Assembly: GCA_021732485.1 (NCBI GenBank)
Contig: JAKFUV010000018.1
Location: 39,311 to 103,310, forward strand
Source of the DNA: Hyphomicrobium sp.
GTDB lineage: Bacteria > Pseudomonadota > Alphaproteobacteria > Rhizobiales > Hyphomicrobiaceae
Direction: 5' to 3'
Length of the DNA: 64,000 nt
Part shown: positions 46,546 to 58,000 of the stretch, piece after piece
How positions within the stretch are numbered: position 1 is the stretch's first letter
Layout: every line of letters starts with the position of its first letter
Notes under the pieces: model-generated
What the model was told of the DNA's origin: nothing
The model's database searches: none
What the model saw: the letters and a program-made list of their open reading frames with translations, nothing else
Translations under genes and position numbers: made by a program

Positions 46546-48015
46546 ATGGACGCCGCTTTCTATCTTCCCGTCCTTCCCGAGTTGATCCTCGCCATCGGCG
46601 CCATGACGTTGCTGATGGTCGGCGCCTTCACGCGTGACGAGCGCGCGGCTGGACGCACGGCGGCGTGGTTGGCGATTGGCGTGTTGATTGCCGCTGGCGT
46701 CGTCATCGCCATGCCGACGCTTCAGCCCGCAGCAGTGACGGCGTTCGATGGGGCCTTTGTCAGTGATGGCCTGACGCGCTTTTTGAAAGTGCTGATATTG
46801 ATCGCGGCGGCGCTGGCGCTGCTGCTAACGATCGATGAGTTCGCCCGCGCGAAGATTTTGTTGTTTGAATACCCGGTGCTGGTGCTGCTGGCCACGCTCG
46901 GCATGCTGATGATGGTATCAGCCAATGACTTGATCGCGCTTTATCTCGGCCTCGAATTGCAGTCGCTGGCGCTGTATGTCATCGCCGCCTTCAAGCGCGA
47001 CGATGTGCGATCGAGCGAAGCTGGGCTCAAGTATTTTGTCCTCGGCGCGCTGTCGTCGGGGATGCTGCTGTATGGCGCGTCGCTGCTTTACGGAATAACG
47101 GGTTCGACAGGTTACGAGGCCATTGCAAATGCGGTGAAGGCCGACGGCATGGGTGGCAACATCGGGCTGATTTTCGGTCTGGTTTTTGTGCTCGTGGGGC
47201 TGGCGTTCAAGATCTCGGCCGTGCCGTTTCATATGTGGACGCCGGACGTCTATGAGGGTGCGCCGACGCCGGTGACGGCGTTTTTTGCTGGTGCGCCGAA
47301 GGTTGCGGCCATGGCGCTGCTGTTGCGCTTCACGCAATCGGCCTTGCCGGCGATCGCGCCGCAATGGCAGCAGATCGTCATTTTCCTTTCGATCGCTTCG
47401 ATGGTGCTTGGCGCCTTCGCGGCGATCGGTCAGACCAATATCAAACGGCTGATGGCATATTCTTCGATCGGTCATGTGGGTTTCGCGCTGGTTGGTCTTG
47501 CCGCGAACAATGCCGAGGGCACGGCCGGCGTTCTGATCTATATGGCGATTTATGTGGCCATGACGCTCGGCAGCTTCGCGTGCATTTTGTCGATGCGCCG
47601 CAACGGCGAGGCCGTCGAAGATATCAGCGAGCTTGCCGGCCTGGCGAAAACCGATTTGCGGCTGGCGGCGATCCTGGCGCTTTTGATGTTTTCGCTGGCA
47701 GGCATTCCGCCGCTCGCCGGGTTCTGGGGCAAGTGGTACGCGTTTTTGCCGGCGATCAAGGCGGGCCTTTACCCGCTCGCCATCATCGGCGTGGTGGCGA
47801 GCGTGATCGGCGCCTTCTACTATTTACGCGTTATCAAGATCATGTTTTTCGATGAGGCGGCGGCTCCGTTCGAGCCGGTCGAAGCCAAGGCACTGGCGGT
47901 CATGGGTCTGTCGGCGCTGTTCGTCGCGGCTTTCGCGCTGCCGTTCATCGGCGGGTCGCTGGTCGATGCGGCGACGGCGGCCGCTGTCGTGCTGATGCCG
48001 GGCGGTGTGCGCTAA
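46546..48015 (+). CDS. nuoN: NADH-quinone oxidoreductase subunit N
   Basis: Third antiporter-like subunit, 489 aa. Motifs: [78 protein letters not shown], and INKRL-type [13 protein letters not shown] at 46546 has AAGGA ten bases upstream; a GTG one codon earlier is possible. Last nuo gene. Confidence 0.97.
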   Translation: MDAAFYLPVLPELILAIGAMTLLMVGAFTRDERAAGRTAAWLAIGVLIAAGVVIAMPTLQPAAVTAFDGAFVSDGLTRFLKVLILIAAALALLLTIDEFARAKILLFEYPVLVLLATLGMLMMVSANDLIALYLGLELQSLALYVIAAFKRDDVRSSEAGLKYFVLGALSSGMLLYGASLLYGITGSTGYEAIANAVKADGMGGNIGLIFGLVFVLVGLAFKISAVPFHMWTPDVYEGAPTPVTAFFAGAPKVAAMALLLRFTQSALPAIAPQWQQIVIFLSIASMVLGAFAAIGQTNIKRLMAYSSIGHVGFALVGLAANNAEGTAGVLIYMAIYVAMTLGSFACILSMRRNGEAVEDISELAGLAKTDLRLAAILALLMFSLAGIPPLAGFWGKWYAFLPAIKAGLYPLAIIGVVASVIGAFYYLRVIKIMFFDEAAAPFEPVEAKALAVMGLSALFVAAFALPFIGGSLVDAATAAAVVLMPGGVR

Positions 48016-48030
48016 GCTCATGTTGCAGCA

Positions 48031-48831
48031 ATGATCCCGGACGACGCGCGCGTTATCCACCTCGAACAGACGGTGTCGACCAGCAAAGACGCTCTGAGAC
48101 TGGCACTTCAGGGCGAAACGCTGCCGTTATGGGTGACGGCCGACCGGCAGACTGGCGGTCGCGGACGGGCTGGGCGCCAATGGGTTTCAGCGCCGGGAAA
48201 TCTCCAAGTCAGCATCGCACTTCGCAGTCAGGCGCCGATCCGCCAGGCCGGCGAATTGGCGCTGATCGCCGGCATCGCACTGATGGACGCAGTTCAATCA
48301 GCGTGCCGCGCCACATCGCCTCTTGCGGAGACCATCCACATCCGGCTCAAGTGGCCGAATGATTTGCTAATCGCAGGGGCCAAGGCCGGGGGAATTCTCG
48401 TCGAGACGACGACGGCTGGCGCTGAGACGGGATTTATCGCCATCGTTGGCTTTGGACTGAATATCTGTGAACATCCGGGTGATCTGGCCAAAAATATAGG
48501 ACGGGCCACGACATCACTCGCCGAGCAGGGCTGCCCTGTGTCTCGATCTGACGTCTTCGCCAACCTGGTCGTGCAACTCGACCGTTGGCTGACGGCTTGG
48601 GACAACGGCCGGGCATTCACGACCGCGATCGCGCCGGAATGGCGGCGGCGATCCGGCAGTGAGGGCGAAGCGATATCGGTGACGATGGACAACGCACACG
48701 TGCACGGACGCTATCGCGGTATCGACGGCCGCGGACACCTGCTTATCGAGACGGCAGACGGCGCGGTGCAGACACTGACACACGGGGACGTCGCGCTCGC
48801 CGACGCCATTGAAGGAAGCGGGTCAGAATGA
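48031..48831 (+). CDS. birA: Biotin--[acetyl-CoA-carboxylase] ligase
   Basis: Group I biotin protein ligase, 266 aa, with no N-terminal DNA-binding domain, so it is not a repressor. The biotinyl-AMP loop is GGRGRAGRQW (about residues 42-51), followed by KWPNDLLI (about 108-115), GGILVET and the C-terminal SH3-like end. It loads biotin on carboxyl-carrier proteins. It starts 15 bases after nuoN and its stop overlaps rnj by 4 bases. Confidence 0.95.
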   Translation: MIPDDARVIHLEQTVSTSKDALRLALQGETLPLWVTADRQTGGRGRAGRQWVSAPGNLQVSIALRSQAPIRQAGELALIAGIALMDAVQSACRATSPLAETIHIRLKWPNDLLIAGAKAGGILVETTTAGAETGFIAIVGFGLNICEHPGDLAKNIGRATTSLAEQGCPVSRSDVFANLVVQLDRWLTAWDNGRAFTTAIAPEWRRRSGSEGEAISVTMDNAHVHGRYRGIDGRGHLLIETADGAVQTLTHGDVALADAIEGSGSE

Positions 48832-50540
48832 CGGATGCACCCACAAAAGTCCGCAAAAGCGGCCGGGGTGGCGACGAACTGGTTTTCATGGCGCTTGGCG
48901 GTCTCGGCGAGATCGGCATGAACGTGTACCTTTACGGCTATGGGCCCGAAAATGCGCGGCGCTGGCTGATGGTCGATCTCGGCATCACCTTTCCGGGCGA
49001 CAGAGAGCCGGGCGCCGATATCGTGCTGCCCGATTTGCGTTTCATCATCGGCGAAAAAGGCGCGCTGGCCGGCCTCGTGCTCACGCACGCCCACGAAGAT
49101 CACGTCGGCGCGGTCATCGATTTGTGGCCAGCGCTCGGTTGCCCGATCTATGCGACGCCATTCACGGCGGGAATGGTCAAATCCAAGCTTGGCGAGTTTG
49201 GCAAGAATATCCGCCTGCCGATCACCGAGGTGCCGCTCGATGGGCGATGCACGGTCGGCCCGTTCGATGTCGAATTCGTTTCTCTGGCGCACTCGATCCC
49301 GGAGCCGAGCGGCTTGGCTATCCGCACGCCGGCCGGCCTCGTGTTCCATACCGGCGATTGGAAGCTCGATACTGAGCCGCTGATCGGATCGATCCCGAAC
49401 ATCAGTAAGCTGAAGGCGATTGGCCAAGAAGGCGTCTTGGCGATGGTCTGCGATTCAACCAACGCCATGCGCGAAGGGCGATCACCGACCGAGGGCGAAG
49501 TTTCGCGCTCGCTCTCGAAGCTGATCGCGGCGGCTCCGCGCCGGATCGCCGTCACCACGTTCTCGTCGAATGTTGCCCGCATCAAGGCGGTTGCCGATGC
49601 GGCGCACAACTGCGGCCGCACGCTCGTCGTGGCGGGGCGGGCTTTGCACCGCGTCATCCAAGTCGCGATCGATACCGGATATCTGCCGGAGAATTTCACC
49701 TATCTCGATCAGCGGCGCTTTTCAGACATCGCCGCCGACAAAGCGGTACTTTTGTGCACCGGCAGTCAGGGCGAGCCGCGTGCGGCCATCGCCAGAATCG
49801 CCGAAGATGAGCATCCCGACATTTCGCTCGGCAAGGGCGATGTCGCGATCTTCTCGTCGCGCACCATTCCGGGCAATGAGAAGTCCGTTGGCCGGGTGCA
49901 GAACGCGCTGGCTGGTCGCGGTGTCGATATCATCACCGATGCCGAGGCACTGGTGCACGTCACCGGCCATCCGCGTCGCGACGAGTTGCGTGAGATGTAC
50001 GGCTGGATGCGGCCGCAAGTCGTCATTCCGATGCACGGCGAAGCACGCCATCTGAAGGAAAATGCCAAGCTGGCACGCGAGTGCGGAGTTGGCGAAACGT
50101 TCATTCTCAATTGCGGAGATATGCTGAAGCTGTCGCCCGGGCCGCATAGCGTGATCGACGAAGCGCCGGTGGGGCGGCTGTATCGCGATGGCCGCCTCAT
50201 CGTGCCCGACGCCGACGGCCCGGTGCGTGCCCGCCACAAGTTGTCGTTTGCGGGCATTGCCGTCGTCGCGCTGGCGCTGTCGCGGCGTGGCGATATTCTC
50301 GCCGAGCCCGACGTGGTGCTCGAAGGCATCCCAAGCGTCGATGGCGAAGGCGAGGATATGGTGGAGATCGTGCTCGATGCCATCGACGGCACGTTCCGGT
50401 CGATTCCGCCCAAGCGGCGCGGCGATATCGACATGCTGCGGGAAGCAGTTTTCAAGAGTGTTCGCGGCGCCATTAACGAAGCCTGGGGCAAGAAACCGAT
50501 TGTCAAAGTGCTGGTGACCGTGGTCGAAGCTAAAGGCTGA
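48828..50540 (+). CDS. rnj: Ribonuclease J
   Basis: Metallo-beta-lactamase/beta-CASP RNase with endo- and 5'-exonuclease activity, 570 aa. Metal ligands are in LTHAHEDHVGAV (H87, H89, D91, H92), later HTGDWKLD and HVTGHPRR with the beta-CASP domain between (CDSTNA...TFSSNVARI). In Rhizobiales it processes rRNA and turns over mRNA. The nuoN-birA-rnj-mce order is conserved in the group. Confidence 0.95.
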   Translation: MTDAPTKVRKSGRGGDELVFMALGGLGEIGMNVYLYGYGPENARRWLMVDLGITFPGDREPGADIVLPDLRFIIGEKGALAGLVLTHAHEDHVGAVIDLWPALGCPIYATPFTAGMVKSKLGEFGKNIRLPITEVPLDGRCTVGPFDVEFVSLAHSIPEPSGLAIRTPAGLVFHTGDWKLDTEPLIGSIPNISKLKAIGQEGVLAMVCDSTNAMREGRSPTEGEVSRSLSKLIAAAPRRIAVTTFSSNVARIKAVADAAHNCGRTLVVAGRALHRVIQVAIDTGYLPENFTYLDQRRFSDIAADKAVLLCTGSQGEPRAAIARIAEDEHPDISLGKGDVAIFSSRTIPGNEKSVGRVQNALAGRGVDIITDAEALVHVTGHPRRDELREMYGWMRPQVVIPMHGEARHLKENAKLARECGVGETFILNCGDMLKLSPGPHSVIDEAPVGRLYRDGRLIVPDADGPVRARHKLSFAGIAVVALALSRRGDILAEPDVVLEGIPSVDGEGEDMVEIVLDAIDGTFRSIPPKRRGDIDMLREAVFKSVRGAINEAWGKKPIVKVLVTVVEAKG

Positions 50541-50619
50541 GGCCAACTCGGTGTGCGCAAACTGGAGGCGCGGTGTTGGATATGTGCCGCGATGCCGCCG
50601 ACTTGACGGAGATGGATGA

Positions 50620-51024
50620 ATGATTGGACGCCTGAACCATGTGGCCATCGCCGTCAAAGATCTGGCGGCGGCGTCGGCGGTTTATCGCGATGCGCTGGGC
50701 GCCAAGGTTGGCCCCGCGCTGGCGCAGCCCGAACACGGCGTCACAGTCGTCTTCATTGAATTGCCCAATACCAAGATCGAACTGCTGGAACCGCTGGGCA
50801 CGGGGTCGCCGATCGCCAAGTTTCTCGAAAAATCACCTGACGGCGGCATCCATCATGTGTGCTATGAAGTCGATGACATTCTCCAGGCCCGCGATCAGTT
50901 GAAGGGCCAAGGTGCCCGCGTGCTGGGTGATGGAACGCCGAAAATCGGCGCGCACGGAAAACCGGTGCTGTTTCTTCATCCGAAGGATTTTTGCGGCACG
51001 CTTGTCGAACTGGAACAGGTGTAG
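50620..51024 (+). CDS. mce: Methylmalonyl-CoA epimerase
   Basis: Glyoxalase/VOC-fold protein of 134 aa that interconverts (R)- and (S)-methylmalonyl-CoA in propionate and ethylmalonyl-CoA metabolism. Metal ligands are likely H7 (GRLNHVAIAV), a Glu in VVFIELPNTKIELLEPLG, H in GGIHHVCYEV, and the final Glu in GTLVELEQV. Length and pattern are typical. Confidence 0.93.
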   Translation: MIGRLNHVAIAVKDLAAASAVYRDALGAKVGPALAQPEHGVTVVFIELPNTKIELLEPLGTGSPIAKFLEKSPDGGIHHVCYEVDDILQARDQLKGQGARVLGDGTPKIGAHGKPVLFLHPKDFCGTLVELEQV

Positions 51025-51182
51025 TCGGCGAGCCAATGCTCAGACGCTGACCTGAGCTCTCGACGATCGTCGTGCCGCATGTTCGGAACGCGAATCAGAT
51101 TCAGCGTCGTTTAAAAATGCTTGAAGCCAGTCTCCGCAGCCAAGTTTCGGCAGCTAGACCGCAAACCTGAGGCGAAGAAGTC

Positions 51183-51407
51183 ATGCGCACGTCGGTCGCC
51201 GTCGCCACATTCTTTTGTCTCTGGTTCATCACCTTGTTTGTGGTGTTGCCGTTCTTTGCGAAAACCCAAGACGAAGCTGGCGAAGTTGTGCCGGGCACGC
51301 CTGAGGGGGCTCCGGCAAAGATCAACATCGCCAAAGTATTTCTGGTCAACACGGTCGTTGCGATCGTTGCGTTTTCAGTCGTTTACGTCGTGATTTCGCG
51401 GCTGTGA
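51183..51407 (+). CDS. DUF1467 family membrane protein (74 aa)
   Basis: Two membrane helices ([21 protein letters not shown] and [23 protein letters not shown]) with a short loop containing [14 protein letters not shown]. The family is restricted to Alphaproteobacteria and always lies between mce and proS; its function is unknown. GAGGCGAAG precedes the ATG. Confidence 0.9.
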   Translation: MRTSVAVATFFCLWFITLFVVLPFFAKTQDEAGEVVPGTPEGAPAKINIAKVFLVNTVVAIVAFSVVYVVISRL

Positions 51408-51588
51408 CCGCGCCAGTAAACGGACCAGTCAACGCAGCTGTGCGCGGGCGCATGCGCCGTCCCTGTGCGCTCGGTCCGGTGCCATTGCGCGGCCTGATTT
51501 AAACGGCTATTCCGCGAGGCCGGATGGTGCGGTTTGGCGCTGCCAAGGCCTGACGCCGCTTCTCAATTTCTCAGCACGGATCACGCAA

Positions 51589-52935
51589 ATGCGCCTCAGC
51601 CGATACTTCCTGCCCGTATTGCGCGATACGCCGAAGGAGGCCGAAATCGTCTCGCATCAGCTGATGCTGCGGTCCGGCATGGTCAAGCAATCGGCGGCTG
51701 GCATTTATTCATGGCTGCCGCTCGGTTTGCGGGTGCTGACGAAGATCGCCGAGATCGTTCGCCAGGAACAAAACCGTGCCGGTGCCATCGAGATTCTGAT
51801 GCCAACGATGCAGTCGGCGGATCTGTGGCGCGAGAGCGGCCGCTATGAAGCCTACGGCAAGGAAATGCTTCGCATCGTCGATCGCCAAGAGCGCGATCTG
51901 CTGTTTGGGCCGACGGCCGAAGAGGTGGTGACGGCGATCTTTCGCGATAGCGTGCGCAGCTACCGCGATTTGCCGAAGAATCTCTACAACATTCAGTGGA
52001 AGTTTCGCGATGAGATCCGCCCGCGCTTCGGCGTTATGCGCGGCCGCGAATTTCTAATGAAGGACGCCTATTCGTTCGATCTGACGGCGGACGGCGCGCG
52101 CAAAGCCTATCAGCGCATGTTCGTTGCCTATCTCAGAACGTTCGCGCGCATGGGCTTGAAGTCGATCCCGATGAAGGCCGACACCGGACCGATCGGCGGC
52201 GATCTCAGCCACGAGTTCATCATTCTGGCCGAGACCGGCGAGAGCCAGGTGTTTTGTCACAAGGACCTGATCGAGGGAGCAATACCGGCGGCCGACACGG
52301 ATTTCGACGGCGATCTCTCACCCATCATCGAGGCTTGGACATCGAAGTACGCGGCGACGGAAGACATGCACGATGCCGCGACGTTCGAGGCGAACGTGCC
52401 GGCCGATAGCCGCGTTTCGGCGCGAGGCATCGAAGTCGGCCATATTTTCTACTTCGGCACCAAGTACTCCGAGCCGATGGGCGCCCGGGTGCAGGGCCCG
52501 GATGGGCAAATGATCACGGTGCAAATGGGATCTTATGGTGTTGGCGTGTCGCGGCTTGCGGGCGCCATCATCGAAGCGAGCCATGACGCGGGCGGCATCA
52601 TCTGGCCCGTGCCCGTGGCGCCGTTCGAGGTCGGCTTGATCAATCTCAAGGCCGGCGATGCCGACACTGATCGCGCAGCAACCGATCTCTACGTGAAACT
52701 GCAAGCCGCCGGCATTGATGTGCTCTATGACGACACCGATGAACGCGCCGGTGGAAAATTCGCGACGATGGATTTGATCGGCTTGCCGTATCAACTCATC
52801 GTCGGTCCCAAGGGCGTGAAATCGGGTGAGGCGGAAGTCAAAGCTCGCCGAACCGGTGCCCGCGCATCAATGCCTATGGACGCCGCCTTGGCGCACGTGA
52901 TCGACAGCGTCGTCTCTCAACGCGTGCTCGTCTGA
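51589..52935 (+). CDS. proS: Prolyl-tRNA synthetase (type without editing insertion)
   Basis: Class II synthetase of 448 aa. Class motifs: [16 protein letters not shown] (motif 1 region), [26 protein letters not shown] (motif 2), and [17 protein letters not shown] (motif 3). The anticodon domain has [27 protein letters not shown]. The about 170-residue INS editing domain of E. coli ProS is absent, as is normal in Alphaproteobacteria. Confidence 0.96.
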   Translation: MRLSRYFLPVLRDTPKEAEIVSHQLMLRSGMVKQSAAGIYSWLPLGLRVLTKIAEIVRQEQNRAGAIEILMPTMQSADLWRESGRYEAYGKEMLRIVDRQERDLLFGPTAEEVVTAIFRDSVRSYRDLPKNLYNIQWKFRDEIRPRFGVMRGREFLMKDAYSFDLTADGARKAYQRMFVAYLRTFARMGLKSIPMKADTGPIGGDLSHEFIILAETGESQVFCHKDLIEGAIPAADTDFDGDLSPIIEAWTSKYAATEDMHDAATFEANVPADSRVSARGIEVGHIFYFGTKYSEPMGARVQGPDGQMITVQMGSYGVGVSRLAGAIIEASHDAGGIIWPVPVAPFEVGLINLKAGDADTDRAATDLYVKLQAAGIDVLYDDTDERAGGKFATMDLIGLPYQLIVGPKGVKSGEAEVKARRTGARASMPMDAALAHVIDSVVSQRVLV

Positions 52936-52988
52936 TTGTTGATGATGAGCCTGTTGATCCCTCAAACTTTGGTTCGGAGCGGGCAAGT

Positions 52989-54260
52989 ATGAGCACCTCA
53001 GTCGCCGACACGCGCGCCTTCTCACCGTTCGAGTGGCTACTGGCCAGCCGATATCTCAGAGCCCGGCGCAAGGAAGGTTTCATTTCGGTGATCGCCGGAT
53101 TTTCTTTTCTCGGCATCATGCTCGGAGTGGCGACGCTGATCATCGTCATGGCGGTGATGAATGGGTTTCGCAAAGAGCTGTTCACGAAAATCATGGGCCT
53201 CAATGGCCACGTCATCGTCAACAAGATCGGCGAACCGTTCGAGGATTATGCCGACATTGCAGCCAAGATCGCCGTCGTTCCCGGCGTAAAATCGGCGCTG
53301 CCGGTGATCGAAGGGCAGGTGATGGTGTCGTCGGCCGTGCAGGCCCTTGGCGGACTGGTGCGCGGGATCGATGAAAAGAGTTTGAAATCCTTGTCGCTGG
53401 TCTCGAGCAACGTCAAGGCTGGGACGATCGATGGGTTTGACGCGCAAACGGGCATCGCCATCGGCACGCGGCTTGCGACATCCTTGCGCGTCGGCCTTGG
53501 TGATTCGGTGACATTGGTGTCGCCACGCGGAGCAACGACGCCGTTCGGCACGGCGCCGAGGTCGAAGCCCTATGTCATCACGGCACTGTTTGAACTCGGC
53601 ATGTCCGAGTACGATCGCATGATGATTTTCATGCCGCTGGCAGAAGCGCAAAAATATTTCTCCAAGGGCGGCGAAGTCGATGTGCTCGAAGTTGTCGTCG
53701 ATAACCCCGAAGACGTCGATCGCTACAACACGCTGATCAAGCAGGCCGGCGGCCCGACAATTGTGGTCAACGACTGGCGGCAACGCAATGAGACATTCTT
53801 CAATGTGCTCGCGGTCGAGCGCAACGTCATGTTTATTATCCTATCGCTGATCGTGCTCGTCGCGGCCCTCAATATCGTTTCCGGCTTGATGATGCTGGTG
53901 AAGGACAAAGGTCGAGACATTGCGATCCTGCGCACGATGGGCGCGTCCAAGGGCGCCGTCATGCGCGTGTTCTTGATCACCGGCGCATCGATCGGCATTG
54001 TCGGAACATTGGCCGGCCTCGTGCTCGGCGTGGTGTTTTGCTGGAATATCGAATCGATCAAGAATTTCGTGTCGATGGTCACCGGCGCAACCGTGTTCGA
54101 TCCGAACGTCTACTATCTGACCAGACTGCCGGCAGACATCGACGTGCGTGAAACCGGCGGTATTGTCGCGATGGCGTTGATACTGTCGGTGATTGCAACG
54201 ATCTATCCGGCTTGGCGGGCGTCCAAGCTCGATCCGGTCGAAGCGCTGCGCTACGAGTGA
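52989..54260 (+). CDS. lolC: Lipoprotein-releasing ABC transporter permease (LolC/LolE)
   Basis: Inner-membrane permease of 423 aa that detaches outer-membrane lipoproteins for transfer to LolA. It starts FEWLLASRYLRARRKEGFISVIAGFSFLGIMLGVATLIIVMAVMNGF, the LolC/E signature region. A large periplasmic domain follows (about 50-270), then three helices with DIAILRTMGASKGAVMRVFLITG. Alphaproteobacteria use one permease (LolF-like) as a homodimer with LolD. It abuts lolD. Confidence 0.93.
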   Translation: MSTSVADTRAFSPFEWLLASRYLRARRKEGFISVIAGFSFLGIMLGVATLIIVMAVMNGFRKELFTKIMGLNGHVIVNKIGEPFEDYADIAAKIAVVPGVKSALPVIEGQVMVSSAVQALGGLVRGIDEKSLKSLSLVSSNVKAGTIDGFDAQTGIAIGTRLATSLRVGLGDSVTLVSPRGATTPFGTAPRSKPYVITALFELGMSEYDRMMIFMPLAEAQKYFSKGGEVDVLEVVVDNPEDVDRYNTLIKQAGGPTIVVNDWRQRNETFFNVLAVERNVMFIILSLIVLVAALNIVSGLMMLVKDKGRDIAILRTMGASKGAVMRVFLITGASIGIVGTLAGLVLGVVFCWNIESIKNFVSMVTGATVFDPNVYYLTRLPADIDVRETGGIVAMALILSVIATIYPAWRASKLDPVEALRYE

Positions 54261-54262
54261 TA

Positions 54263-55000
54263 ATGATGGATCAATTGAGAGCCAGCGCGGCACCCGATGC
54301 GAGCGGTCAGCCGAGCCTCATCCTCGAAGACGTGCGCCGCTCATTTCGGCAGGGAACGCGCGAGATCAACGTGCTGCAAGGTGTCAACGCTGCCTTGTGG
54401 CCAGGGCAGGCGGTGGCGCTGGTTGGGCCATCGGGCGCTGGCAAATCGACGTTGCTGCATATCGCTGGTTTACTCGAACCGCCGACCGGCGGCCGTGTCA
54501 TCGTCAACGGTCGCGACTGCGCCGGGCTCTCGGAAGCGGAACGCACGCGTCTGCGCCGCCACGACATCGGCTTCATCTATCAGTTTCATCAGTTGCTACC
54601 CGAGTTTTCCGCGCTGGAGAACGTCGTCATTCCGCAGATGATTTTGGGCAAATCGAAGCGCCAGGCCGAAGTCAGGGCGAGGATGCTGCTCGATGGGTTG
54701 GGACTGCAATCGCGGGTCGATCATCGCCCGGCGGAGTTATCGGGCGGCGAGCAACAACGGACCGCCATTTGCCGAGGTCTTGCCAACGCGCCGAAGCTGC
54801 TGCTGGCAGACGAACCGACCGGCAATCTCGATCCCAAAACGTCCGAACACGTGTTTCAGGAATTGATCGGCCTCATTCGCCAGCAAGGTGTCGCGGCCTT
54901 GATCGCGACCCACAACATCGAGCTGGCGCGCCGCATGGACCGCATTTTGCGGATGGAAGACGGGCAATTGGTCGAAATTTCCGCTGCCGCCGTCGGGTGA
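54263..55000 (+). CDS. lolD: Lipoprotein-releasing ABC transporter ATP-binding protein
   Basis: ATPase of 245 aa. Walker A GPSGAGKST (about residues 58-66), Q-loop IGFIYQFHQLLPEFSALENV, signature ELSGGEQQR, Walker B LLLADEPTGNLD, switch ATHN. The FHQLLPEFS(A/P)LENV stretch is characteristic of LolD. Two adjacent ATGs (54263, 54266) start it, 2 bases after the permease stop. Confidence 0.94.
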   Translation: MMDQLRASAAPDASGQPSLILEDVRRSFRQGTREINVLQGVNAALWPGQAVALVGPSGAGKSTLLHIAGLLEPPTGGRVIVNGRDCAGLSEAERTRLRRHDIGFIYQFHQLLPEFSALENVVIPQMILGKSKRQAEVRARMLLDGLGLQSRVDHRPAELSGGEQQRTAICRGLANAPKLLLADEPTGNLDPKTSEHVFQELIGLIRQQGVAALIATHNIELARRMDRILRMEDGQLVEISAAAVG

Positions 55001-55084
55001 GCCGCCGCCCGTCTGCGAGCTCCATTCGTGGATAGAGGCGCGTGAGGCGCTGACACGCGACGGCAGAGTGGACACACTCGAGTC

Positions 55085-58000
55085 ATGAGCAGCGCGATTC
55101 GCATATCCCCATCCCCATCGACTTTCGTGCACCTGAAAGTGCATTCGGCCTACTCGCTGCTCGAAGGCGCGCTGCCGATCACCCGGCTGGCCAAGCTCGC
55201 GCTCGGTTATGGCTTTCCCGCCATGGGGCTGACCGACACCAACAATTTGTTCGGGGCTCTCGAATTTTCCGACAAGCTTTGGGATGCAGGCGTGCAGCCG
55301 ATCGTTGGCTGTTCGATCGATATCGATTTCGGCGATCATCGCGAGACGTCGCCAACGATGCTGCGGGCCGCCAGCAACGAGGCGCGCGCGCAATCGGCAG
55401 GTCGCATCGCGGTGCTGGCGATGAACGCGGATGGCTATGCCAACCTCATGCGGCTGTCGAAGGTTTTGTATTTCGAGGTCGCCGACGATGAGCCGCCGCT
55501 GGTCCGGCTGGCGAGCCTCGAACAAAATGCAGCAGGCCTGATTGCGCTGACCGGCGGTCCGGACGGACCCGTTGACCGCGCATTGAAGAATGGCCAAGCG
55601 GACCTCGCCCTTGAGCGCATGCGCTCGCTTGAGAAGATTTTCGGCAACCGCCTGTATGTCGAAATACAACGCCACGGGCTCGCCGATGAAGCACGCGTTG
55701 AACCCGAACTTCTAAACTTGGCCTATACGCGGCAACTGCCGATTGTCGGGACGAATGAGTGCTATTTCGCGACCCGGTCGGACTATGAAGCGCATGACGC
55801 GCTGCTGTGCATCGCCGACGGCCGTTATGTGGTCGAAGACAATCGCCGCCGCGCGACCCCTGAGCATTGTCTGAAAAGCGCCGACGAGATGATCGCGCTG
55901 TTCGCCGATTTGCCGGAAGCGATCGCAAACACGGTGGAGATCGCCGAGCGCTGTGCGTTTCGCCCGACGGGGCGCAAACCGATACTGCCGCGCTTTGTTG
56001 CCAGCGACGACAGCCTCAGTGAATTGGAAAATTTTCGCCTCGAAGCAGCTGAACTGCGGCGCCAAGCCAAAGAAGGATTGGCGGTGCGTTTGGCGGCGAC
56101 AGGTCCGGCCGCCGGCTTCACGGCCGAGGATTATCAGACGCGATTATCATACGAAGTCGATGTCATCACGCAGATGAAGTTTCCGGGCTACTTCCTCATC
56201 GTTGCCGACTTTATTCAATGGTCGAAGTCGCATGGCATTCCGGTTGGGCCGGGTCGCGGTTCTGGCGCGGGCTCGCTGGTGGCGTACGCGCTGACGATCA
56301 CCGATCTCGACCCGCTGCAATTCGGGCTGCTGTTTGAGCGGTTTCTCAATCCCGAGCGCGTCTCGATGCCGGACTTCGATATCGACTTTTGCCAAGAGAA
56401 GCGCGACCTCGTCATCGACTACGTTCAGAAAAAGTATGGCGTCGATCGCGTGGCGCAGATCATCACGCACGGAAAACTACAGGCGCGCGCCGTGCTGCGC
56501 GATGTCGGCCGCGTGCTGCAAATGCCGTATGGCCAAGTCGATCGGCTGTGCAAGCTGGTGCCGAACAATCCCGCCAAGCCCGTAACTTTGAAAGAAGCGA
56601 TCGACGGCGAACCTAAACTTCAGGAGGAGCGGGATCGCGAACCGATCGTCGCCAAGCTTCTGGAGATCGCGCAAAAGCTCGAAGGGCTGTACCGGCACGC
56701 GTCGACGCATGCGGCCGGCATGGTCATCGGCGATCGCCCGCTTGAAGAGCTGGTGCCGCTGTATCGCGATCCGAAGTCGCATTTCCCGATCACGCAATTC
56801 AACTGGAAGATGGTCGAAGCCGCCGGCCTGGTGAAGTTTGACTTCCTCGGATTGAAAACGCTCACGGTGCTCGAAAAGGCAGTGGCGCTGGTCAAGCGCG
56901 GACGCGGCATTGCCGTCGATTTGCTGGCGCTGCCGCTCGACGACAAGGCGACGTATGAGCTGTTGGCGCGGGCCGATACAGTCGGCGTGTTCCAACTTGA
57001 AAGCACCGGGATGCGGGAGAGCTTGAAGCGGCTGAAACCGGACCGCTTCGAAGACATTATCGCCATGGTGGCGCTATATCGTCCAGGCCCGATGGACAAC
57101 ATTCCATCGTACATTCATCGCAAGCATGGCGAAGAGCCGGTCGACTATCATCACGCGATGCTGACAGGCATCCTGAATGAAACCTACGGCGTCATCATCT
57201 ACCAGGAGCAGGTCATTCAGATTGCCCAGGTGATGGGTGGCTACACACTCGGTCAAGCTGACCTTTTGCGCCGCGCCATGGGGAAAAAGGACAAGGCCGA
57301 GATGGCGGCGCAGCAAGCGCGGTTCGTCGAAGGCGCGATGAAGAATGGTGTGCGCCGGGATGAGGCGATCGCCATCTTCGAGCTGGTCGACAAGTTTGCC
57401 GGTTACGGATTCAACAAATCGCACGCCGCAGCCTACGCGCTGGTCAGCTATCACACCGCTTATATGAAGGCGAATTTCTGCGAGGAATTCATTGCGGCGT
57501 CGATGACGCTCGACATGGCCAACACCGATAAACTCGCAATGTTTGCCAATGAGGCGCGCAAGTCTGGCATTGCCATGCTGCCGCCGTGCGTCAATGCCTC
57601 GGGGGTTGATTTCGGCGCGGAACCGCCGACGGGTACAGCCAAGCGCGGGGCCATTCGATACTCACTTGCCGCACTCAAAAATATCGGCGCCGGCGCAGTC
57701 GAGACAATCGTCGCCGACCGCCACGCCCACGGCGCCTATCTATCGCTCGCTGACTTCGCCAACCGTCTCGATGCGAAAGCCTTGAACAAGCGCGGTATCG
57801 AAACGCTTGGCAAAGGCGGCGCGTTCGACGCGCTGTATGCCAATCGGGCGATGGTTGCTGCGAACGCGGATACGATTCTGGCGCTGGCGCAGCGGCGTCA
57901 ATCCAACACGATGCAGGGCATGACTGATCTGTTCGGCGGAGGTGACCGAACGCCCGAACTGGCGCTGCGCACGGCTCCGACGTGGACGCCGATGGAACGG

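Noticed and set aside
51085..51111. EcfG-like promoter before the DUF1467 gene (GGAAC...CGTT)
   Set aside because: The spacer is 18 bases, one more than the accepted 16-17, and the gene lies in a housekeeping series, so chance is more likely.
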